From: Propionivibrio sp. | GTDB taxonomy: Bacteria > Pseudomonadota > Gammaproteobacteria > Burkholderiales > Rhodocyclaceae | Reading direction: 5' to 3' | DNA: 59,582 nucleotides | Assembly: GCA_029975435.1 (NCBI GenBank) | Contig: JARKPC010000212.1 | Location: forward strand, 1-59,582 | Shown here: positions 54,136 to 59,582 of the stretch, piece after piece | How positions within the stretch are numbered: position 1 is the first letter of the stretch | Layout: every line of letters starts with the position of its first letter | Notes under the pieces: model-generated | Seen by the model: only the letters and a program-made list of their open reading frames with translations | What the model was told of the DNA's origin: nothing | Databases searched by the model: none | Position numbers and translations under genes: made by a program

Positions 54136-56010
54136 ATGAACCGCTACCCGCTCTGGAAATACATTACCGTCGTCGTTGCGCTGCTGATCGGTTTCATCTA
54201 TACGCTGCCGAATTTTTTCGGCGAATCGCCCGCCGTTCAGGTATCCAGCGCCAAGGCCACGCTCAAGGTCGATACCAGGACGCTTGACCGGGTCGAAAGC
54301 ACGCTCAAGGCCGCCAGCATCGAAAGCAACGGGACATTCCTCGACACCAACGGCGTCAAGGTTCGCCTGAAGGACACCGACACCCAACTCAAGGCCAAGG
54401 ATCTGCTGGAAAAGCAGTTCAACCCGGACCCCAACGATCCGCAATACGTCGTCGCCCTGAACCTGCTTTCCAGTTCGCCGAAATGGCTGACCAACATGGG
54501 CGCGCTGCCGATGTATCTCGGCCTCGACCTGCGCGGCGGCGTGCACTTCCTGCTTCAGGTCGACATGAAGGGCGCGCTGACCAAGCGCCTGGACGCCATC
54601 AGTGGCGACCTGCGCAGCCTGCTTCGCGACAAGAGCATCCGGCACGGCGGGGTAAACCGCGAGGGAGAGCGAATTGTCATCCGCTTCCGCGACGAGGAAA
54701 CGCGCTCCAAGGCGCGCATCTTGCTGGAGGACAACCAACCCGATCTGGCGCTGGTCGACCAGGGCGACGGTACCGATCTGCGCCTGGCCGCCACGCTGAA
54801 ACCGGCGGCCATCCTGAAAATGCAGGAATTCGCCATCAAGCAGAACATGGGCACCCTGCACAACCGGATCAACGAACTCGGCGTCGCCGAGCCGGTCATC
54901 GCCCAGCAGGGAGCCGACCGCATCGTCGTGCAGCTGCCCGGCGTGCAGGACACGGCCAAGGCCAAGGACATTCTCGGCCGCACCGCCACGCTGGAAATCC
55001 GCATGGTGGACGACACGCCCGGCGCGCTGGAGGCGGCGCTGGCCGGTCAGGTGCCGTTCGGGGTGGAACTGTATGTGGAACGCGGCGGCCGTCCATTGCT
55101 GGTCAGGAAACAGGTATTGCTCACCGGCGACCGCCTGACCGACGCGCAACCCGGATTCGACAACCAGACGCAGGAACCGGCGGTGCACCTCACGCTGGAC
55201 TCGGCCGGCTCGCGCATCTTCAAGGAAATCACGCGCGAGAACGTCGGCAAGCGCATGGCCATCCTGCTCATCGAGAAGGGTAAGGGAGAAGTGGTCACCG
55301 CACCGGTCATCCGCACCGAAATCGGCGGCGGCCGTGTGCAGATTTCCGGCAGCATGAGCACAACGGAGGCCAACGACACGGCGTTGCTGCTGCGCGCCGG
55401 TTCGCTTGCCGCCCCGATGGAGATCATCGAGGAGCGCACCATCGGCCCGAGCCTCGGTGCCGACAACATCCAGAAAGGCTTCCACTCGACGATGTGGGGC
55501 TTTGCCGCCATCGCCGTGTTCATGTCGGCGTACTACATGCTGTTCGGTTTCATTTCGGTGACAGCCCTGGCCGCCAACCTGCTCTTCCTGGTCGCGCTGC
55601 TCTCGCTGTTGCAGGCCACGCTGACCCTGCCGGGTATCGCCGCCATCGCCCTGACGCTGGGCATGGCCATCGACGCCAACGTGCTGATCAACGAGCGCAT
55701 CCGCGAGGAAGTACGCAACGGCTCTCCGCCGCAAGCGGCAATCCACACGGGCTACGATCGCGCCTTCGACACGATTCTCGACTCGAACATCACCACGCTG
55801 ATCGCCGGCGTCGCCCTGCTCATCTTCGGCTCCGGCCCGGTGCGCGGTTTCGCCGTGGTGCACTGCCTGGGCATCCTGACTTCGCTGTTCTCCGCCGTGG
55901 TCGTCTCGCGCGCCCTGGTCAACCTGATCTATGGCCGCCGCCGCAAGGTCGAGTCGTTGTCCATCGGACAGATCTGGAAACCCGGCACCAGCACAGCCAT
56001 TACGAAATAA
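54136..56010 (+). CDS. secD: protein translocase subunit SecD
   Basis: 624 residues. First membrane helix (YITVVVALLIGFIYTLPNFFGE), periplasmic P1 region with LGLDLRGGVHFLLQVDM and RINELGVAEPVIAQQG, VQLPGVQDTAKAKDILGRTATLEIR, then five C-terminal helices with LTLGMAIDANVLINERIREEVRNG (D and N/E in helix 4, proton path) and FDTILDSNITTLIAGVALLIFGSGPVRGFAV. It uses the proton gradient to pull exported proteins out of SecYEG. It precedes secF by 12 bp. Confidence 0.97.
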   Translation: MNRYPLWKYITVVVALLIGFIYTLPNFFGESPAVQVSSAKATLKVDTRTLDRVESTLKAASIESNGTFLDTNGVKVRLKDTDTQLKAKDLLEKQFNPDPNDPQYVVALNLLSSSPKWLTNMGALPMYLGLDLRGGVHFLLQVDMKGALTKRLDAISGDLRSLLRDKSIRHGGVNREGERIVIRFRDEETRSKARILLEDNQPDLALVDQGDGTDLRLAATLKPAAILKMQEFAIKQNMGTLHNRINELGVAEPVIAQQGADRIVVQLPGVQDTAKAKDILGRTATLEIRMVDDTPGALEAALAGQVPFGVELYVERGGRPLLVRKQVLLTGDRLTDAQPGFDNQTQEPAVHLTLDSAGSRIFKEITRENVGKRMAILLIEKGKGEVVTAPVIRTEIGGGRVQISGSMSTTEANDTALLLRAGSLAAPMEIIEERTIGPSLGADNIQKGFHSTMWGFAAIAVFMSAYYMLFGFISVTALAANLLFLVALLSLLQATLTLPGIAAIALTLGMAIDANVLINERIREEVRNGSPPQAAIHTGYDRAFDTILDSNITTLIAGVALLIFGSGPVRGFAVVHCLGILTSLFSAVVVSRALVNLIYGRRRKVESLSIGQIWKPGTSTAITK

Positions 56011-56022
56011 GGAAGATCAGCG

Positions 56023-56967
56023 ATGGAATTTTTCCGCATCAAGAAAGACATCCCCTTCATGCGCCACGCGCTGGTGTTCAACGTCATTTCGTTGGCCACC
56101 TTCCTGCTGGCGGTTTTCTTCCTGTTCAGCCGCGGGTTGCATCTTTCCGTTGAATTCACCGGGGGCACGCTGATCGAGGTCAACTACGCGCAGGCCGCGG
56201 ATCTCAACAAGATCCGCGACGGTCTCGGCAAGGCCGGCTACACCGATACTTCGGTGCAGAATTTCGGTTCCAGCCGCGACGTGCTGATCCGCCTGCCGCT
56301 CAAGGCGGAGCAGAGTTCCGCCAAGATCGGCGATGCGGTGATGAGCGTCCTTGACGCCGAGGCTCCGGGCGCCAGCCTGCGCCGCGTCGAATTCGTCGGC
56401 CCGCAGGTCGGCAGGGAACTGGCGGAGAACGGGGCGCTGGCGCTGTTGCTGGTCATTCTCGGCATCGTCGTTTACCTTGCCTTCCGCTTCGAGTGGCGCT
56501 TCTCCGTCTCGGCGATCATCGCCAACCTGCACGACGTCGTCATCATCCTCGGCTTCTTCGCCTTCTTCCAGTGGGAATTCTCGCTTTCCGTCCTGGCCGC
56601 GGTGCTCGCCGTTCTCGGCTACTCGGTCAACGAATCGGTGGTGGTCTTCGACCGCGTCCGCGAAACCTTCAAGAAGGTGCGCGGCCTGACGACACCGCAA
56701 GTCCTCGACCACGCCATCACCAGCACCATCTCGCGCACCGTCATCACCCACGGCAGCACGCAGGTCATGGTCCTGTCGATGCTGATCTTCGGCGGCGAAA
56801 CGCTGTACTACTTCGCCCTGGCGTTGACCATCGGCATCTGCTTCGGCATCTACTCTTCGGTACTCGTCGCCAGCCCGCTGGTAATGTGGCTCGGCGTATC
56901 CCGCGAACATTTCGTCAAGCCGAAAAAGCAGGTCGAGGGCGCCAACGAGGACGGCGCCGTCGTCTGA
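56023..56967 (+). CDS. secF: protein translocase subunit SecF
   Basis: 314 residues, six helices. ISLATFLLAVFFLFSRGLHLSVEFTGGTLIEV, VGRELAENGALALLLVILGIVVYLAFRFEWRFSVSAIIANLHDVVIILGFFAF, AVLGYSVNESVVVFDRVRE and HAITSTISRTVITHGSTQVMVLSMLIFGGETL are standard SecF. GGAAGATCAGCG precedes the ATG. Confidence 0.97.
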   Translation: MEFFRIKKDIPFMRHALVFNVISLATFLLAVFFLFSRGLHLSVEFTGGTLIEVNYAQAADLNKIRDGLGKAGYTDTSVQNFGSSRDVLIRLPLKAEQSSAKIGDAVMSVLDAEAPGASLRRVEFVGPQVGRELAENGALALLLVILGIVVYLAFRFEWRFSVSAIIANLHDVVIILGFFAFFQWEFSLSVLAAVLAVLGYSVNESVVVFDRVRETFKKVRGLTTPQVLDHAITSTISRTVITHGSTQVMVLSMLIFGGETLYYFALALTIGICFGIYSSVLVASPLVMWLGVSREHFVKPKKQVEGANEDGAVV

Positions 56968-56998
56968 ACGAAACTGAATTCTCGATGTCTCATTATGC

Positions 56999-57020
56999 GC
57001 GGGCGCCAGACGGCGCCCGC
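56999..57020 (+). terminator. hairpin after secF
   Basis: GCGGGCGCC-AGAC-GGCGCCCGC, a 9-bp perfect GC stem, then ATCGTTT. It is 31 bp past the secF stop and 24 bp before the next start, probably a weak terminator or processing site. Confidence 0.5.
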
Positions 57021-57044
57021 ATCGTTTCCGACGGGGAGAATCGC

Positions 57045-57761
57045 ATGGACACGACGGCAAGGCGCATCAAATTGTGGGATCTGCCAACCCGACTGTTCCA
57101 CTGGCTGCTCGTGCTGCTGATCGTTGCCGCCATCGTCACGGGCAAGATTGGCGGCCACGATTTGATGATCTGGCATGGACGCATCGGACTAGCCATTCTC
57201 GGGCTGATGGCTTTCCGCATCGTCTGGGGACTGGCCGGATCCACCTATGCACGATTCATCAATTTCGTTCCGGCACCACGTGTCGTAGTTGCCTACCTCA
57301 AAGGCCAATGGCAAGGCGTTGGCCACAACCCGCTTGGCGCCCTTTCAGTACTTGCCATGCTCTTGCTGATTGCGCTACAGGTTGCTACCGGTTTGTTCAG
57401 CAACCATGACTCGGTTTTCCAGGGAGGGCTTTACCGCCTGATCAGCGCTGAACTCAGCAATGACCTGACCGGCATTCATCACAGCATCATCAACGCGCTC
57501 CTGGCAATGATTGTTCTTCACCTGGGCGCCATCATCTTCTATACGCAGGTCAGGAAGGACGATCTGCTCAAGCCGATGATCACCGGGTGGAAAGATATTC
57601 CGCCCAACAGCGGTAACTTCGAATCAGCCAAGGGAGGCGGCTTTCTTGCCCTGGTCATCGCGCTGGTTGTGGCTGGCGGAACTGTTTACGCCGGATCGGG
57701 GAACTGGATCCCCCTGCCTGCGGCGCACCCCCAGGAGACGCAGACCAAATTCCAGTGGTAG
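57045..57761 (+). CDS. cytochrome b/b561-type membrane protein
   Basis: 238 residues. RIKLWDLPTRLFHWLLVLLIVAAIVTG (His of the first helix), WHGRIGLAILGLMAFRIVWGLAGSTYARF, LGALSVLAMLLLIALQVATGLFSN, IHHSIINALLAMIVLHLGAIIFYTQVRKDDLLKPMITG and a last C-terminal helix. It is a typical cytochrome b561 of the type paired with c-type cytochromes or hydrogenases. GGGGAGAATCGC precedes the ATG. A group II intron on the other strand ends four bases after its stop, so no own terminator remains. Confidence 0.9.
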   Translation: MDTTARRIKLWDLPTRLFHWLLVLLIVAAIVTGKIGGHDLMIWHGRIGLAILGLMAFRIVWGLAGSTYARFINFVPAPRVVVAYLKGQWQGVGHNPLGALSVLAMLLLIALQVATGLFSNHDSVFQGGLYRLISAELSNDLTGIHHSIINALLAMIVLHLGAIIFYTQVRKDDLLKPMITGWKDIPPNSGNFESAKGGGFLALVIALVVAGGTVYAGSGNWIPLPAAHPQETQTKFQW

Positions 57762-57765
57762 CTGG

Positions 57766-59582
57766 ATCGGGATAGGGGCGATCAGAGTGCCTGACCGATC
57801 CCCTCCCACACCACCCGGCATGCGGGTCCGCACCGGGCGGTTCGAGTCGTTGAGGTCATGAGAGTCGCGGAACACCGAGTCGGTCGAAGTAGGCAATCGG
57901 CATCGCACGGTTCAACAGCATGCGGCTATTACGCCACCAGCTGCGACTATTCCCGGCGACCTTGGAGGCATCTGTTGCCGAAGCCCCCATTGCCAACAAG
58001 TCCCGATACATCGTCGCGCCCCGACGCCAGTGCTTGAGTTGCAGCGCTCGCAGCCGGTGACGCAACCACTCGTCGAGTTCGCGGAACACTTTCGGCGTCT
58101 GCGCGAGTTGAAAGTAGGCCTTCCAACCCGGCACGTAGGTCCGGAGCCGTTCTACGACCTCCGGCAGGCTACGCCCACCCGAGCGACGCGTCAGTTGTCG
58201 GATGCGTTGCTTATAGGTTTCTTGCGCTTTGTCGGCGACTCGGCACTTGACCTGGCCACCCGGACCGTACCAAAAGGCATAACCCAGGAACTGACGACCA
58301 GATGCCGGCGCCACCGCCGTCTTGGCTTCATTCACCTTCAGGTGGAGCCGAGCATAGAGCCCGCGCAGTCCATCGAGCACTCGCTCACCCGCTCGCCGAC
58401 TGCGGACATACACGTTGCAGTCGTCGGCGTAACGAACGAAACGATGGCCACGCGTTTCCAGTGCCCGATCCACCTCGTCGAGCAGCACGTTGGCCAGAAG
58501 CGGCGATAACGGGCCGCCTTGCGGCGTCCCCTCATACCGCTGCATGACCACGCCACCCTCCATGATACCGGCCACGAGGTAGCGACGAATCAGCCGGAGC
58601 ACGGCCTTGTCGTCGATTCGCCTCGATAACCGGTCCATGAGAATGTCGTGATTGACCCGGTCGAAGAATTTCTCCAAATCGACATCGACCACCACCCGGT
58701 AGCCGTCCTGCACGTAGCGCTGTGCAGTCAGCACCGCGTCCTGGGCCCGACGTCCCGGCCGGAAGCCGTAGCTGTGTTCGGAAAAGGTCGAATCAATCTT
58801 TGGCTGCAAGACCTGCAGCAGGGCTTGCTGGATCAGCCGATCGGTCACCGTCGGGATCCCCAATTCGCGCACCCCACCCCCGGGCTTCGGAATCTGCACG
58901 CGCCGCACCGGTAGAGGCCGGTAACTGCCGTTCAGTAAGGATTCCCGAATTCGGGGCCAGTGCGTCTTCAGGTACGCCGCCGTCTCGGCAATCGTCCGTC
59001 CATCCACCCCAGCACTGCCGCGATTGGCTTTGACGCGTTTCCACGCCTTCACCATGTTCGCGCTCGCGAGCGCCTGCATGACCAGGCCATCTCGCCCAGA
59101 GCCTTCAGTTTCATATCGCGCCGGCCGTGCTTCATCACGCAGCGCTTCGGGCTTGGCTTCACCTTGCCCTCCCGCCTTGCGCCCCGGTTGCCCAGGCTTC
59201 TGATGCACTGCACTTCCAAGCAACATGGCTGTCGGCCCTCCTACTCGTTCGGCCCTTCGCCCCAAACCGGCAACTACTACGGCCTCTGCTGACTTCTCGC
59301 TCCAGCTCATCACCGTCGGCCTTTCAGCCATGAGGCGAGATCTCCCCAGGTAAGAACGCACTCCTTCGCTGCACAACCGCCGGATTTACGCCGCTTCGCC
59401 TTGATCACGAGAGCTTCGCGGCTCATTGCCCGCTCGCCCTGCTCGGCGACGCCTTCTATCCGATTCTTGTCCATCGGCTCGCAGCTTCGCTCCACGCTTC
59501 CTTCCCACACTCGGTCACCCTCATGCAGTTGCGCTTCGCTTCGTTCGCTGTGATCAACTTACGGCGGGACTTACACCCGCAA
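57766..59582 (-). mobile_element. group II intron, 3' part, running off the right edge
   Basis: On the minus strand, downstream of the maturase gene, a 34-nt domain V occupies 57810-57843: lower stem ACCGCCCGG/CCGGGTGGT, a 2-base bulge TG, upper stem TGCG/CGCA. A domain VI-like stem (GGGG...CCCC) follows at about 57772-57806, and the intron probably ends CCCTATCCCGAT at 57766. The maturase sits in domain IV. The right edge (TTGCGGGTGTAAGTCCCGCC on the minus strand) looks like domain I, so the 5' splice site lies outside the window. The 3' end inserts 4 bp after the cytochrome b561 stop, antisense. Confidence 0.85.
57856..59226 (-). CDS. ltrA: group II intron reverse transcriptase/maturase
   Basis: 456 residues from MLLGSAVHQKPG, with GGAGGG about 10 bases upstream; the frame is open to 59376. 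Reverse-transcriptase blocks: MVKAWKRVKANRGSAGVDG, VRRVQIPKPGGGVRELGIPTVTDRLIQQALLQVL, EHSYGFRPGRRAQDAV, VVDVDLEKFFDRVNHDIL, GTPQGGPLSPLLANVLLDEVD, catalytic RYADDCNVYV and LGYAFW. The maturase X domain (group II-specific GIIM) shows VPGWKAYFQLAQTPKVFRELDEWLRHRLRALQLKHWRRG. No HNH endonuclease follows, as in many bacterial introns that move by other routes. It seems intact. Confidence 0.95.
   Translation of the reverse strand: MLLGSAVHQKPGQPGRKAGGQGEAKPEALRDEARPARYETEGSGRDGLVMQALASANMVKAWKRVKANRGSAGVDGRTIAETAAYLKTHWPRIRESLLNGSYRPLPVRRVQIPKPGGGVRELGIPTVTDRLIQQALLQVLQPKIDSTFSEHSYGFRPGRRAQDAVLTAQRYVQDGYRVVVDVDLEKFFDRVNHDILMDRLSRRIDDKAVLRLIRRYLVAGIMEGGVVMQRYEGTPQGGPLSPLLANVLLDEVDRALETRGHRFVRYADDCNVYVRSRRAGERVLDGLRGLYARLHLKVNEAKTAVAPASGRQFLGYAFWYGPGGQVKCRVADKAQETYKQRIRQLTRRSGGRSLPEVVERLRTYVPGWKAYFQLAQTPKVFRELDEWLRHRLRALQLKHWRRGATMYRDLLAMGASATDASKVAGNSRSWWRNSRMLLNRAMPIAYFDRLGVPRLS

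Noticed and set aside
54091-55863. 590-codon open frame opposite secD
   Set aside because: Same reason: a mirror of a well conserved gene in high-GC DNA, with no recognisable motifs.
56493-57044. Open frame upstream of the second cytochrome b561
   Set aside because: It is antiparallel noise over secF in a different frame; the protein similarity starts only at MDTTARRIKLWD.

Overview
The window looks like a chromosomal segment of a GC-rich betaproteobacterium, probably of the Rhodocyclales type. This is an inference from the conserved housekeeping order queA-tgt-yajC-secD-secF, the parE-parC-rsuA block, a DcaP-type porin, the SDR-type threonine dehydrogenase next to kbl, and the general protein flavour. 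No rRNA or species marker is present.

Left part (1-13.9 kb): an accessory, probably mobile, defence island. A truncated excisionase-like HTH gene, an unknown gene and two small genes (one DUF3489) point left. The spacer at about 1.2-1.64 kb carries an ordered inverted array of 9-bp TGCGAA-type units and a separate palindrome. A strong sigma70-type promoter, flanked by two perfect 10-bp inverted operator arms, faces right into an eight-gene array: a one-TRD HsdS-like protein, a GIY-YIG-like protein, hsdM, rhuM, hsdS, hsdR, a YgjP-like metallopeptidase and a TOTE-type primase-helicase. The last six genes overlap or nearly touch. The first three are separated by very stable hairpins without U-tracts. 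A good intrinsic terminator closes the array at about 13.9 kb. The joining of a Type I R-M operon to an AEP primase/SF2 helicase, a protease and a GIY-YIG protein is the most notable system here.

Middle part (14-30 kb): small proteins, including two divergent paralogues rich in RR motifs. A cupin-HTH regulator stands opposite kbl-tdh (threonine to glycine plus acetyl-CoA). Then come DUF3830, a complete branched-chain amino acid ABC operon (livK-H-M-G-F) with hairpins between the binding protein and the permeases, a small gene followed by a decayed partial copy of itself, a DUF3300-DUF2950 pair, an IS3-family transposase remnant, an OmpA-like lipoprotein, and a two-gene module of a PotD-like periplasmic binding protein and a membrane diguanylate cyclase that overlap by 4 bases.

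Right part (30-59.6 kb): topoisomerase IV (parE, parC), rsuA, cytochrome b561, a half-size asparaginase, an MFS transporter, a LysR regulator, a secreted alpha/beta hydrolase, an FHA-EAL fusion, pepD, DUF3014, a polar amino acid ABC transporter followed by a DcaP-like porin, a DMT transporter, an ICMT-like methyltransferase, MarC, a small acidic protein, tRNA-Leu(CAA), the queuosine and Sec cluster, a second cytochrome b561 and finally the 3' part of a group II intron with its maturase, on the minus strand and running off the right edge.

All assignments come from reading motifs and layout by eye. No database search was run.
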